Positions 7,239 to 16,502 are shown, counted from the first letter of the stretch. The stretch is DNA of 37,579 nt from Flavobacteriaceae bacterium (GCA_947373225.1 CANBWX010000021.1:1-37579), one strand, 5' to 3'. The notes: a model not told the origin generated them from the sequence alone. Made by a program: numbers and translations.

Positions 7239-7838
7239 TTGAGTGAAACTTTATCGAAATATTTGCCCGAACATGCCGTTAAACCAGTTTTCGAATTGAT
7301 TGTTGTCAATCAAGTTCATCTTAAAATTGTGAATGAACGCGTGACTCGACATGGCGATTATCGAAAAGGGTTGAATGGAAAACACGAAATAACAGTTAAT
7401 TCGAGTCTCAATAAATATAAATTTTTGATTACCTTAGTTCACGAAATTTCGCATTTGGTAGCTTTTGAAAAATTTGGAAGAAACATAAAACCACACGGAA
7501 CGGAATGGAAATATTCCTTCCAACGGTTGATGGTTCCATTTATTCGACCTGAGATTTTTCCGAATCATTTGCTTCCTTTATTGGCAAGACATTTTAAAAA
7601 TCCTTCTGCAAGTAGTGATACTGATACTACATTATCATTGGCATTAAAACAATTTGATGTTCAAAACGATAAAAACTATATCTTTGAAGTACCTTACGGC
7701 TGTGTTTTTAGAATTCACAATGGAAAAATTTTTAAGAAAGGAGCACTGAGAACAAAACGATACGAATGTGTAGAAGTTAGTTCAGGGAGAACTTATCTTT
7801 TTAATCCCAATGCTGAGGTAGAATTGTTGCCAAGTTGA
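7239..7838 (+). CDS. SprT-like zinc metalloprotease-fold protein, probable TTG start
   Basis: A 199-residue protein with the SprT-type zinc site HEISH at residues 68-72 in the context TLVHEISHLVAFEKFG, followed by KPHGTEWK, where the His is the likely third ligand. A C-terminal segment with two cysteines (YGCVF and RYECVE) resembles the shortened zinc-ribbon of the family. Bacterial SprT proteins are poorly understood; eukaryotic SPRTN cleaves DNA-protein crosslinks. I place the start at TTG 7239, because the reading gives MSETLSKYLPEHAVKP, the N-terminus I expect for flavobacterial homologues, and there is no in-frame ATG upstream. The unusual start lies immediately after the four-helix-bundle cassette, which may have displaced the original start region. 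Confidence 0.85.
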   Translation: MSETLSKYLPEHAVKPVFELIVVNQVHLKIVNERVTRHGDYRKGLNGKHEITVNSSLNKYKFLITLVHEISHLVAFEKFGRNIKPHGTEWKYSFQRLMVPFIRPEIFPNHLLPLLARHFKNPSASSDTDTTLSLALKQFDVQNDKNYIFEVPYGCVFRIHNGKIFKKGALRTKRYECVEVSSGRTYLFNPNAEVELLPS

Positions 7839-7890
7839 TATAAATTGAAACTAATTTGAGATTGCTTTGGTTCTCGTAAAGACATATAAA

Positions 7891-8952
7891 ATGAACAAAA
7901 ATTATTACGCAATATTAATGGCTGGAGGAGTAGGTTCTCGGTTTTGGCCAGTGAGTACAACTGATTTTCCAAAACAATTTCACGATATGTTGGGTTCGGG
8001 TGACACCTTAATCCAGAAAACTTTTAGCCGCTTATCGAAATTGATTCCGGTTGAAAACATCTTGATTTTAACCAACGAGAGATACAATTCAATAGTTTTA
8101 GAGCAATTGCCAATGGTAAAACAAGAGCAGGTTTTATTAGAGCCAGCTATGCGAAATACTGCACCATGTATTTTATATGCTTCGTTAAAAATAAAAAAAA
8201 TAAATCCAAATGCAGTTATGGTTGTCGCACCAAGTGATCATTGGATTGAAGATGAAAATGCTTTTTCTGAAAATTTGCAACAATGTTTTGATTATTGTGC
8301 TGAAGAGAATGCCTTGATGACACTCGGAATTCAACCTACGTTTCCTAACACTGGTTTTGGTTATATCGAATATGATAAAACAGATGTAAATTCGATAAAA
8401 AAAGTTTCTCAGTTTAGAGAAAAACCAGATTATGAAACTGCTAAAACGTTTATTAAAAGCGGTAATTTCTTGTGGAACGGTGGTATTTTTATTTGGAGTG
8501 TGAAAGCTATAACCGAAGCTTTTGAACAATTTCAACCGCAAATGAATGCTTTGTTTCTTAAAGGGGTCGAAAGTTATAATACTGCAAAAGAAGCCGCTTT
8601 CATTGAAGAAAATTATGCCTTGGCCGAAAATGTTTCTATAGATTACGCCGTCATGGAAAATGCTAAAAATGTTTATGTTCTTCCAGCTACTTTCGATTGG
8701 AATGACCTTGGAACTTGGGGATCATTGCACGAAAAATTACCAAAAGACAATCATAATAATGCTGTGGTAAATGCTACTGTTTTATTGCGAAATTCATCGA
8801 GTAATATCATAAGTACGTCCAAAGATAAAGTGGTAATTATTGACGGACTCGAAGATTATATAATTGTGGATAAAGACAATGTTTTGTTGATTTATCCAAA
8901 GAGTAAAGAGCAAGAAATAAAAGGGATTGTATCCCAAATAAAATTAACGTAG
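7891..8952 (+). CDS. Mannose-1-phosphate guanylyltransferase
   Basis: A 353-residue nucleotidyltransferase that makes GDP-mannose from mannose 1-phosphate and GTP for surface polysaccharides and glycoproteins. The signature GGVGSRFWPVS is at about residues 12-22, followed by DFPKQF; APSDHWI and the FREKPD block are conserved in ManC-type enzymes. It contains only the pyrophosphorylase part; the isomerase domain of bifunctional ManC (AlgA) is absent. I chose the ATG at 7891, not the in-frame TTG at 7867, because the Rossmann strand starts directly after it. It follows sprT by 52 bp on the same strand and may be cotranscribed. Confidence 0.92.
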   Translation: MNKNYYAILMAGGVGSRFWPVSTTDFPKQFHDMLGSGDTLIQKTFSRLSKLIPVENILILTNERYNSIVLEQLPMVKQEQVLLEPAMRNTAPCILYASLKIKKINPNAVMVVAPSDHWIEDENAFSENLQQCFDYCAEENALMTLGIQPTFPNTGFGYIEYDKTDVNSIKKVSQFREKPDYETAKTFIKSGNFLWNGGIFIWSVKAITEAFEQFQPQMNALFLKGVESYNTAKEAAFIEENYALAENVSIDYAVMENAKNVYVLPATFDWNDLGTWGSLHEKLPKDNHNNAVVNATVLLRNSSSNIISTSKDKVVIIDGLEDYIIVDKDNVLLIYPKSKEQEIKGIVSQIKLT

Positions 8953-8969
8953 TAGTTTTGTAGAAATCG

Positions 8970-9014
8970 AAAAGAGTAAGATTAGCTTTTTAAATAGGCT
9001 TCTCTTACTTTTTT
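8970..9014. terminator. Terminator between convergent manC-type and mlaF-type genes
   Basis: The stem AAAAGAGTAAGA (8970-8981) pairs with TCTTACTTTTTT (9003-9014), with one G-U, closing in a T-run. The right arm lies in the last codons of the ABC ATPase gene, so the 3' ends of the two genes share this hairpin. Confidence 0.5.
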
Positions 9015-9743
9015 AAATAAATTTGAAGAATAAACAAAGTCAACTATTGCTTGATTATCGGTTCTAAAAATCTCTTCTTTAGAACCTTCCCATTCTTTGT
9101 GTCCATTCTTCAAAAAAATAATTTTATCACCAATTTCCATTACTGAGTTCATATCGTGAGTGTTAATCACGGTTGTAATGTTGTATTCGTCGGTTATTTC
9201 TTCAATAAGATTATCAATCAAAATGGCTGTGTTTGGATCTAAACCAGAATTGGGTTCGTCGCAAAATAAATATTTTGGTCTATTTACTATGGCACGAGCA
9301 ATGGCAACACGTTTTTGCATTCCTCCAGAAATCTCCGATGGTAATTTATTGTGTGCATCAATTAGGTTTACTCTTTTTAGAACGAAATCAACCCTTTTTT
9401 GTATTTCTGAATTAGAATTTTGAGTAAACATTTTCAACGGGAAACCTACATTCTCGTCAACGGTCATGGAGTCAAATAAGGCGCTTCCTTGAAAAACCAT
9501 TCCAATTTCGGTACGTAATTCTCGTTTTTCATCTTCCTCAAGTTCGGAATATATTCTACCATCAAATGAAATAGTTCCTAAATCGAGTGTATGAATTCCC
9601 AATAGACTTTTTAGCAAAACGGTTTTACCCGATCCGCTTTGTCCGATTACTAAATTGGTCTTTCCAGTTTCAAAAACGGCCGAAACACCTTTAAGAACTT
9701 TGCTATCGCCAAATGATTTTTCTGCATTTTTTATTTCTATCAT
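8982..9743 (-). CDS. ABC transporter ATP-binding protein, MlaF type
   Basis: A 253-residue ATPase with Walker A GQSGSGKT at about 34-41, signature SGGMQKR near 140-146, Walker B YLFCDEP soon after, and the NTHDM switch. The sequence GGMQKRVAIARAI and the pairing with an MlaE-like permease place it in the Mla/Mce lipid-transport branch, which moves phospholipids between the membranes of diderm cells. Its start overlaps the permease stop by four bases (ATGA), so the two are translationally coupled. No MlaD/Mce substrate-binding gene follows inside the window, so it must be encoded elsewhere if it is used. Confidence 0.9.
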   Translation of the reverse strand: MIEIKNAEKSFGDSKVLKGVSAVFETGKTNLVIGQSGSGKTVLLKSLLGIHTLDLGTISFDGRIYSELEEDEKRELRTEIGMVFQGSALFDSMTVDENVGFPLKMFTQNSNSEIQKRVDFVLKRVNLIDAHNKLPSEISGGMQKRVAIARAIVNRPKYLFCDEPNSGLDPNTAILIDNLIEEITDEYNITTVINTHDMNSVMEIGDKIIFLKNGHKEWEGSKEEIFRTDNQAIVDFVYSSNLFKKVREAYLKS

Positions 9744-10489
9744 GATCCTAATAACAAATGAGTTATAATATAATTAATTAGAATAATAGATACTGCTGTC
9801 CAAACAAAAGACACCGTACTTGCTTTTCCTACTTCGAGTGCGCCACCTTTCATATAATAACCGTGAAAGGATGGAATCGTCGCTAATAACATAGCAAAAA
9901 TCAATGTTTTTATAAAAGCATACGTAATATGAAATGGATTAAATTCCATTTGAGCTCCTGTAATAAATTCTGTACTTGAAGTAAAACCACCATAAACAGA
10001 TGCCATCCAGCCACCAAGAACACCTAAAAACATACTTATTCCAATAAGAAAAGGATAAAGTAGTAAGGCAATAATTTTTGGAAAAACTAGGTAATTCAAT
10101 GAGTTTACACCCATAACTTCTAGTGCATCGATTTGCTCTGTGACTCGCATAGTTCCTATACTTGAGGTGATAAAAGAACCCATTTTTCCAGCCATAATTA
10201 TAGAAACAAAAGTAGGGGCAAATTCTAATATTACAGATTGTCGTGTGGCAAAACCAATAAGGTATTTCGGGATCAAAGGATTGGTTAAATTTAGAGCGGT
10301 TTGAATAGCAACAACACCGCCAACAAAGAAGGAAATGAAAGCCACAATTCCGAGTGAACCAATAATTAAATCATCGATTTCTTTGAAGATTAGATCTTTC
10401 ATCACAGGCCATTTGGTCTGCTTGATGAAAATTTCTTTCCACATCAAAAAATATTTTCCTATCTGAGATAAATAACGAAGGAGCATCAT
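9740..10489 (-). CDS. ABC transporter permease, MlaE family
   Basis: A 249-residue inner-membrane protein with the MlaE (DUF140) fold: an amphipathic N-terminal helix, then about five membrane segments starting near residue 46 (LGIVAFISFFVGGVVAIQ). The family's signature region VTEQIDALEVMGVNSLNYL is present near 117-136. It forms the channel part of a phospholipid transporter with the overlapping ATPase gene. Two consecutive ATGs (10489 and 10486) could both start it. A -7 box lies 16 bases upstream. Role in outer-membrane lipid balance is inferred from the family. Confidence 0.92.
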   Translation of the reverse strand: MMLLRYLSQIGKYFLMWKEIFIKQTKWPVMKDLIFKEIDDLIIGSLGIVAFISFFVGGVVAIQTALNLTNPLIPKYLIGFATRQSVILEFAPTFVSIIMAGKMGSFITSSIGTMRVTEQIDALEVMGVNSLNYLVFPKIIALLLYPFLIGISMFLGVLGGWMASVYGGFTSSTEFITGAQMEFNPFHITYAFIKTLIFAMLLATIPSFHGYYMKGGALEVGKASTVSFVWTAVSIILINYIITHLLLGS

Positions 10490-10505
10490 AGTTTTATAAT
10501 ATTGT

Positions 10506-10542
10506 CAAAAATAGTTATAAGTTGTGAGTTATGAGTTATAGG
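10506..10542 (-). promoter_or_regulatory. -7 box for mlaE-type gene beside a solo AT-rich repeat arm
   Basis: On the minus strand TATTTTTG (10513-10506) fits the -7 consensus 16 bases before the permease ATG. Immediately next to it, 10513-10542 is built from GTTATAAG, GAGTTATG and AGTTATAG units like the arms of the four-helix-bundle cassette, so the repeat now forms the upstream promoter region. Confidence 0.45.
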
Positions 10543-10557
10543 TCAAGTTTTTTTAAT

Positions 10558-11406
10558 TCAAAACAACTTTTCTTTCATTTTCTTCAAGCGATAATTCCTG
10601 ATGAATTTGGCTTGTTCTGGAGTTACTAATAAAGGAGTCTTTGCTGATTTTGCTTTCATAAATCCTTGGATATAATCCAAAAAAAGCAACGGTTTCTTTT
10701 TCATCATCGCTAGTTTTGCCGAAGCAATTGCTGTAATGAGAAATCCGTAACCCAAGGTGTAAAAAGCTTCTCCTTGTTTGTAACGTGCAGTTTTATTATA
10801 ATTAGCGCCTGTTGGTTTCAAGTGTTTTACTATTAATGAAGCATCAGTAACAACTTTCCAACCGTAAAATTTACATAATAACTCGTCAACGGTGTCCCAA
10901 CCCATTGCTGGTTTTAGGTTTCCTATTTGTGCAAAACATTCTTTTCGATAGGCTTTAAAAGCACCCCGAATATGATCTTTATCGGTGAGGTTTTCAAGAA
11001 TCCAATCGCCGTTTTTTTCGATGTAAGCAAATCCGCCAGCCATTCCTACTTTTGAATCCTTTTCGAAAATGGATTGAATTCTTTCGAAATAATTGTTCGG
11101 CATTATCAAATCGGCATCTAGTTTTACGATGATATCGTACTCATTATCCAAAGTTTCAAAACCTTTGTGAAAAGCTTGAATTACTTTGCTTCCTGGCAAA
11201 TGTATTGCGCTAGAAGTCTTGTTGACTAACGTAATAAACGGATTTTCTTTGGCGAAAGCCAAAACAATTTCGGCAGTTTTATCGGTAGAATTATCATTGA
11301 CAATGACAATTTTTTTGGGCAAAACAGTTTGCGAAATCAAAGATTGCAAAGTCAACGAAATAAATGCTTCTTCGTTATGAGCCGGAATGACGATGTAGAA
11401 ATTCAT
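10558..11406 (-). CDS. Family 2 glycosyltransferase
   Basis: A 282-residue GT-A enzyme. It begins with the nucleotide-binding strand FYIVIPAHNEE and IVNDNSTDKTAEI, and the metal-binding DxD is in KLDADL near residues 95-100. A later region GWDTVDELLCKFYGW is in the position of the family's acceptor-side ED motif. It transfers a sugar from a nucleotide-sugar to an unknown acceptor. The C-terminal region has one hydrophobic stretch (LGYGFLITAIASAKLA) that may associate with the membrane. Its start codon overlaps the stop of the methyltransferase (TAATG), so these two are coupled. Confidence 0.88.
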   Translation of the reverse strand: MNFYIVIPAHNEEAFISLTLQSLISQTVLPKKIVIVNDNSTDKTAEIVLAFAKENPFITLVNKTSSAIHLPGSKVIQAFHKGFETLDNEYDIIVKLDADLIMPNNYFERIQSIFEKDSKVGMAGGFAYIEKNGDWILENLTDKDHIRGAFKAYRKECFAQIGNLKPAMGWDTVDELLCKFYGWKVVTDASLIVKHLKPTGANYNKTARYKQGEAFYTLGYGFLITAIASAKLAMMKKKPLLFLDYIQGFMKAKSAKTPLLVTPEQAKFIRNYRLKKMKEKLF

Positions 11407-11930
11407 TATTTTACTTTTTCGGCGTAAACAATATAATATCTTGGAGTGATTAGTCTTAGAAACGGACGGAAGCCAATTTTTTTGACTGGATGCGTAAATT
11501 TTTCTCTATCAATAATTTTCCAGCCTGTTTTTTCTAAAAGCCAATCTAATTGCCAGTCTTCAAATTCGTGATAATGTCTGTCCCACATATCTGTTTTACT
11601 GCGATAAGCGGAGGAAAACCATAATCGTAACGGAATAGAAATAAGTAATTTATCGGATTTTATAGAGGACAAAATTGTAAACGGATTGAGTAAATGTTCG
11701 AAAATTTCGAAAGCAGTTACTACATCTTGTTTCTCAGAGGCAATCCCATTTTGATTCGTGTCTAAATCTTCGCCGGTTGTATTTTTAACTTGAAAACCTT
11801 CAGCTTTCATTATTTTTGAAAACGGATTTTCAACGCCTAAATCTAAAATAGTTTCGGATTTTGAGACGTGTTTTTGCAGGAATTCTAAAGTATGTTTGAA
11901 TCTCTTATTTGGAAATGTTTTCTCGTACAT
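11406..11930 (-). CDS. Class I SAM-dependent methyltransferase
   Basis: A 174-residue protein with motif I in ETILDLGVENPFS (the Gly-rich loop is degenerate), the acidic DLDTN after strand 2, and VVTAFEIFEHLLNPF, the motif common in methionine-biosynthesis-like (MetW/UbiG-like) methyltransferases. It is shorter than most of these enzymes. The acceptor is unknown. Its coupling to a glycosyltransferase and closeness to a FabH-like synthase and Mla-type transporter suggest a lipid or glycolipid substrate. The structured repeat at 11942-12019 lies 11 bases upstream of its ATG. Confidence 0.75.
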   Translation of the reverse strand: MYEKTFPNKRFKHTLEFLQKHVSKSETILDLGVENPFSKIMKAEGFQVKNTTGEDLDTNQNGIASEKQDVVTAFEIFEHLLNPFTILSSIKSDKLLISIPLRLWFSSAYRSKTDMWDRHYHEFEDWQLDWLLEKTGWKIIDREKFTHPVKKIGFRPFLRLITPRYYIVYAEKVK

Positions 11931-11941
11931 GTTGGTTTTTT

Positions 11942-12019
11942 AGCCCCGATAGCAGTGGAAATCCTTTTTTGAGGTTTTTTTACCGAAAAAAAGATTGAAA
12001 CGGATAGCGGGAAATAGCT
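11942..12019 (-). ncRNA. Structured leader element, copy 1 (AGCTATTTCCCGC type)
   Basis: Read on the minus strand it starts AGCTATTTCCCGCTATCC, passes through an AAATC...GGATTT hairpin with a poly-U/poly-A-like core, and ends TATCGGGGCTAAAAAA just before the methyltransferase ATG. Outer bases can pair (AGC with GCT, CCCG with CGGG). A second copy is at 19421-19499 and a remnant at 23822-23852, all in the same place relative to a start codon. It could be the Flavo-1 RNA motif, but I cannot confirm this. Confidence 0.55.
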
Positions 12020-12029
12020 TCAAATAAAA

Positions 12030-13088
12030 TTAATATCTATAAACAAACGCGTTTATGTTCATTCCAGCACCCACGGATGCAAAAATAAGAACATCGCCTT
12101 TGTGTAGTTCTTGGTTTTCAATTTTTCCGCGAATCAATAAGTCTAAAAGCGTTGGAACCGTTGCTACGCTGCTGTTTCCAAGTTCGTGAATGCTCATTGG
12201 CATAATATCTTTTGGCACTGGTTTTCCGTATAATCTGTAAAAACGGTGAATGATGGCTTCATCCATTTTTTCATTTGCTTGATGAATCAAGATTTTTTTG
12301 ACGTCATCAATTCCTAATCCGCTTTTGTCTAAACAGCTTTTCATGGCTGCTGGAACTTTGCTCAAAGCAAATTCATAAATTTTGCGTCCGTACATTTTTA
12401 TGTAGCGAACATCTTCAGTTAACTCTGGATTGTATGATTTTCCAAAAAACAAATAATTGGCTTCTTCAATGGCATAAGTTGCATTTTCGTAAGCTAACAT
12501 TCCTGTTTCGTCGTCAGAAGCTTCGACAATTGTTGCTCCAGCTCCGTCAGAATAAATCATAGAATCGCGATCGTGTGGATCTACAACTCTCGATAACGTT
12601 TCAGAACCAATAACCAAACAGCGTTTTGCCATGCCAGATTTGATGAAAGCATTGGCTTGAAGCACACCTTCTATCCAACCTGGACAACCAAAAAGGATGT
12701 CGTAAGCGACGCATTTTGGATTTTCTATTTTGAGTAAATGTTTGACACGTGAGGCTAAACTTGGAATCATATCCGATTGAGTTGATCCGTGTTTTACATC
12801 GCCAAAATTGTGTGCAAAAATAATATAATCAATGGTTTCAGGGTCGATTCCTGCATCTGCAATCGCTTTTTGGGAAGCTAAAACAGCCAAATCGGAAGAA
12901 CATTGATCTTCTGCAGCATAACGTCTTTTTTGGATTCCAGTTATACTTTTAAATTTTTCTATTACAACTTCGTTTGGATAACCAAATGCACTTCCGTCTT
13001 CGTTTAAAAAAACGTGTTTGTCAAAGTCTGTATTGTCAACTGATATTTCTGGAATGTAACTTCCAACTCCTGATATTTTTATTTTCAT
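12030..13088 (-). CDS. 3-oxoacyl-ACP synthase III family protein (FabH-like ketosynthase)
   Basis: A 352-residue thiolase-fold enzyme with the Cys-His-Asn triad: Cys135 in ILFGCPGW, His in ILIHQANEKM, and Asn in HELGNSSVATVP. FabH enzymes condense an acyl-CoA starter with malonyl-ACP. This protein is longer than housekeeping FabH (about 320-330), with an N-terminal insertion around residues 20-45, and is a separate subfamily that may accept other starters. It is upstream of the methyltransferase, glycosyltransferase and Mla-type genes on the same strand, so a role in a special lipid is possible. I leave out fabH as symbol because the housekeeping gene may be elsewhere. Confidence 0.87.
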   Translation of the reverse strand: MKIKISGVGSYIPEISVDNTDFDKHVFLNEDGSAFGYPNEVVIEKFKSITGIQKRRYAAEDQCSSDLAVLASQKAIADAGIDPETIDYIIFAHNFGDVKHGSTQSDMIPSLASRVKHLLKIENPKCVAYDILFGCPGWIEGVLQANAFIKSGMAKRCLVIGSETLSRVVDPHDRDSMIYSDGAGATIVEASDDETGMLAYENATYAIEEANYLFFGKSYNPELTEDVRYIKMYGRKIYEFALSKVPAAMKSCLDKSGLGIDDVKKILIHQANEKMDEAIIHRFYRLYGKPVPKDIMPMSIHELGNSSVATVPTLLDLLIRGKIENQELHKGDVLIFASVGAGMNINAFVYRY

Positions 13089-13161
13089 TAGAATTTCTTT
13101 AAAAAAAATGTATGCTAATTTATAGATAAAAACTGTGATTTTTTAAAATAGTCTAAAAAAT

Positions 13162-13524
13162 CTACAATTTAATTTTCATTACTGTTGCTATTGATAGCGC
13201 TCTTGTCTTCATGTTTTCTGCCATTGGACCAACAAAATTTTCGTCTATTGTTGTATTGAAATAGTTGAGCCAAATTGCAAAATGTTCTTCAGAGAGTTTT
13301 ATTTTTTGATTTAAATCCGTGTGAATTTGAAGCACATTTTTTCGGTAGCTTCCTGTATCGAAAAGGATTTGTTGCCAAAAATCAACTAATTCAAGTAAGT
13401 GCGGACCTAAATCTATTTTCGCTACTTTGATAAAAACGGGAGCGATTTTGCTATCGGCAAGAAGTTTTAAATAAAACTCACTCATCAATAAATGCAAATC
13501 TTCACGGGTTTGAATGTCTCTCAT
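13162..13524 (-). CDS. Group III truncated haemoglobin
   Basis: A 120-residue globin on the two-over-two fold. The region FYLKLLADSKIAPVF, then LVDFWQQILF and the block from HTDLN to EEHFAIWL are characteristic of group III. His68 in the LQIHTDL segment is the best candidate for the proximal haem ligand; His81 belongs to the conserved HFxxWL. Proteins of this group bind O2 or NO; their physiological task is uncertain. It starts 8 bp after the gcvP stop and is probably cotranscribed with it, an unusual partner. The ATG at 13524 gives a normal length. Confidence 0.87.
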   Translation of the reverse strand: MRDIQTREDLHLLMSEFYLKLLADSKIAPVFIKVAKIDLGPHLLELVDFWQQILFDTGSYRKNVLQIHTDLNQKIKLSEEHFAIWLNYFNTTIDENFVGPMAENMKTRALSIATVMKIKL

Positions 13525-13532
13525 AATTTTGA

Positions 13533-16376
13533 CTATATATAAGCTTCAATTGGTGCACAACTGCAAACCAAATTTCTATCGCCATAAGCGTCATTTGCTC
13601 TACGAACTGAAGGCCAGAATTTGTTTTCGGCAATATATTCCAACGGAAAAGCAGCTTGCTCTCTTGTGTAGGGAAAATTCCAAACATCAGCAGTTAGCAT
13701 CGTTAATGTATGTGGCGAATTTTTCAAAACGTTATTAGTATCCTCGATTGTAGAAGCGTCAATTTCTTTTCTGATAGCAATCATAGCGTCACAAAAACGA
13801 TCTAATTCTTCTAGGTTTTCGCTTTCTGTTGGTTCAACCATCATCGTGTCATGAACTGGAAACGAAATTGTTGGAGCATGGAAACCATAATCCATTAATC
13901 GTTTTGAAATATCAGTAACATCAATTCCGTTTTTCTTGAAAGGATGACAATCCAAAATCATTTCGTGAGCGGCACGTCCTTGTTCTCCAGAATATAATGT
14001 ATGAAAATGACCTCTCAGTTTTTCTTTGATATAATTGGCATTCAAAATAGCGTGTCTTGTAGAATCTGTCAAACCTTCCGCTCCCAACATCGAAATATAT
14101 CCGTAAGAAATCAAGCAAACCGATGCAGAACCCCAAGGTGCAGCGGAAATGGCTGTGATTGCGTTTTCTCCACCAGTTGCAATAACAGGATTCGAAGGTA
14201 AAAATGGAACTAATTGTTTGGCAACGCAAATTGGTCCAACACCCGGACCTCCACCACCATGCGGAATGGCAAATGTTTTATGCAAATTCAGGTGGCAAAC
14301 ATCAGCTCCAATTGTAGCCGGATTTGTTAAACCTACCTGAGCATTCATATTGGCGCCGTCCATGTAAACTTGTCCGCCGTTATCGTGAATAATTTGTGTA
14401 ATTTCTTTGATGGCACTTTCGAAAACGCCATGAGTGGAAGGATAAGTTACCATCAAACACGATAAATCGGCTGCGTGAAGAATTGCTTTTTCACGTAAAT
14501 CTTCGACATCGATATTTCCGTTTTCCAATGTTTTGGTTACAATAACTTTCATTCCTGCCATTGCTGCCGAAGCGGGATTTGTTCCGTGTGCCGATGAAGG
14601 AATAAGTGCAATGTTTCTATGGTGGTCACCGCGAGATTGGTGGTAAGCACGAATCACCATTAATCCAGCATATTCGCCTTGAGCACCTGAATTAGGTTGC
14701 AATGTAGTACCTGCAAATCCGGTGATAATACTCAATTGGTTTTCTAATTTATGCAACATTTCTTGATATCCTTGTGCTTGATCTAATGGCGCAAACGGGT
14801 GAATATTGCTCCAGTTAGCATTGCTCAAAGGCAACATTTCGGAAGCCGCATTCAGTTTCATGGTACAAGAACCCAAAGAAATCATGGAGTGATTCAATGA
14901 TAAATCTTTACGTTCAAGCATTTTTATATAACGCATTAGCGCCGTTTCTGAATGATATTTGTTGAAAACATCATGTTGTAAAAAAGTCGAAGTTCTTTCT
15001 AATTGAGAAGGAAAATGATTCACTTCAGAAACGTTTTCTATTGTAGTTGCCTGCGTATTATTTGCAGAAGCAAAAATAGCAACAATCTTATTTAAATCGG
15101 AAAGACTTGTGGTTTCATTCAAAGAAATTGAAACGGTATTGTCGTCGATATAATAGAAATTGATTTCGTTTTGTTCGGCAATTACTTTTACTTTTTTGGC
15201 ATCAGCCTTAACAACGATAGTGTCAAAGAAAGCCGTATTGGTTTGTTGTAATCCTAATTTTTCTAATTCGTTTGCCAAAGTTGCGGTCAATGAATGTAAT
15301 TTATTAGCAATATATCGCAAACCTTTTGGACCATGATACACCGCGTACATTCCTGCCATAACCGACAATAAAACTTGTGCTGTACAAATATTCGAAGTTG
15401 CTTTATCACGTTTTATATGTTGCTCGCGTGTTTGCAAAGCCAAACGCAAAGCGCGATTCCCGTCAGTATCAACAGTTACACCGATGATTCTTCCCGGCAT
15501 GCTTCTTTTGTATTCGTCTTTTGTGGCAAAATAAGCCGCGTGAGGCCCGCCATAACCTAACGGAATTCCGAAACGTTGCGTGGTTCCAAGAACAACGGCA
15601 GCGCCCATTTCACCAGGAGAAGTTAGTTTTGTCAAACTTAAAATATCAGCAGCAACGGCAACTTTTATTTCGTTGTTTTTTGCTTTGGCAATAAAATCGG
15701 CATAATCATGAACTTGTCCGTATTTACCCGGATATTGAAGAATTGCTCCAAAAAATTCGGTGGAAAAATCAAAATTTTCGTGATTTCCAATTACTAATTC
15801 CACCCCGATTGGAGCCGAACGTGTTTGTAAAATCGACAAAGTTTGGGGTAAAATTTCCTCTGAAACGAAGAATTTATTGATGTTGCTTTTCTTTTGATCG
15901 CGAGAACGAACATCAAATAATAAAGCCATAGCTTCGGCAGCGGCAGTTCCTTCGTCAAGCAAAGAAGCGTTGGCAATTTCCATTCCGCTTAGTTCGATGA
16001 CCATGGTTTGGAAATTTAGAATAGCTTCTAAACGACCTTGCGAAATTTCGGCTTGATAAGGCGTATAAGCCGTGTACCAACCCGGATTTTCGAAAATATT
16101 TCTTTGAATTACGGCAGGAACAATCGCTTGATTGTAGCCTAAACCGATATATGATTGAAAAACTTTATTTTTATTTCCCAGCTGCGAAATATGGTTTGAA
16201 TATTCGTATTCTGTCATTGCCGGCTCTAAATCTAACGGCGATGTTAAGCGAATGTCATTTGGTATAGTTTCAGAAATCAATTGGTCCAAGGTATCGGCGC
16301 CAATAGTTTTTAACATAATTTGAAGGTCATTTTCTCTTGGCCCAATGTGTCTTAAAGCAAAAGCATCTGTTTTCAT
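13533..16376 (-). CDS. gcvP: Glycine dehydrogenase (aminomethyl-transferring), P protein
   Basis: A 947-residue single-chain P protein of the glycine cleavage system. It decarboxylates glycine with pyridoxal phosphate and passes the aminomethyl group to the lipoyl arm of GcvH. The catalytic lysine is Lys700 in [18 protein letters not shown], followed by the glycine-rich loop. The N-terminal half carries the related but inactive domain ([13 protein letters not shown] at the start, [19 protein letters not shown]). Length is normal for the fused form. Other gcv genes are not in the window. The ATG at 16376 lies 32 bases after a -7 box. Confidence 0.97.
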   Translation of the reverse strand: MKTDAFALRHIGPRENDLQIMLKTIGADTLDQLISETIPNDIRLTSPLDLEPAMTEYEYSNHISQLGNKNKVFQSYIGLGYNQAIVPAVIQRNIFENPGWYTAYTPYQAEISQGRLEAILNFQTMVIELSGMEIANASLLDEGTAAAEAMALLFDVRSRDQKKSNINKFFVSEEILPQTLSILQTRSAPIGVELVIGNHENFDFSTEFFGAILQYPGKYGQVHDYADFIAKAKNNEIKVAVAADILSLTKLTSPGEMGAAVVLGTTQRFGIPLGYGGPHAAYFATKDEYKRSMPGRIIGVTVDTDGNRALRLALQTREQHIKRDKATSNICTAQVLLSVMAGMYAVYHGPKGLRYIANKLHSLTATLANELEKLGLQQTNTAFFDTIVVKADAKKVKVIAEQNEINFYYIDDNTVSISLNETTSLSDLNKIVAIFASANNTQATTIENVSEVNHFPSQLERTSTFLQHDVFNKYHSETALMRYIKMLERKDLSLNHSMISLGSCTMKLNAASEMLPLSNANWSNIHPFAPLDQAQGYQEMLHKLENQLSIITGFAGTTLQPNSGAQGEYAGLMVIRAYHQSRGDHHRNIALIPSSAHGTNPASAAMAGMKVIVTKTLENGNIDVEDLREKAILHAADLSCLMVTYPSTHGVFESAIKEITQIIHDNGGQVYMDGANMNAQVGLTNPATIGADVCHLNLHKTFAIPHGGGGPGVGPICVAKQLVPFLPSNPVIATGGENAITAISAAPWGSASVCLISYGYISMLGAEGLTDSTRHAILNANYIKEKLRGHFHTLYSGEQGRAAHEMILDCHPFKKNGIDVTDISKRLMDYGFHAPTISFPVHDTMMVEPTESENLEELDRFCDAMIAIRKEIDASTIEDTNNVLKNSPHTLTMLTADVWNFPYTREQAAFPLEYIAENKFWPSVRRANDAYGDRNLVCSCAPIEAYI

Positions 16377-16408
16377 ATAGAGGTAAAAGTATTGTTTTTT
16401 ATGAAGCG

Positions 16409-16416
16409 CAAATTTA
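16409..16416 (-). promoter_or_regulatory. -7 box for gcvP
   Basis: TAAATTTG on the minus strand is an exact TAnnTTTG match. It leaves a leader of about 30 bases, too short to hold a glycine riboswitch. Confidence 0.5.
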
Positions 16417-16502
16417 TGGATTATATTCAGAAGAAAGGGGGTTCAAACTATTGATTTTTAGGAATTTTTCAACTAAAACACGGTGTTGTTAACAGTCTTG
16501 CT

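Noticed and set aside
16377..16408. Glycine riboswitch in front of gcvP
   Set aside because: The leader between the -7 box and the ATG is only about 30 bases and has no riboswitch-like fold.
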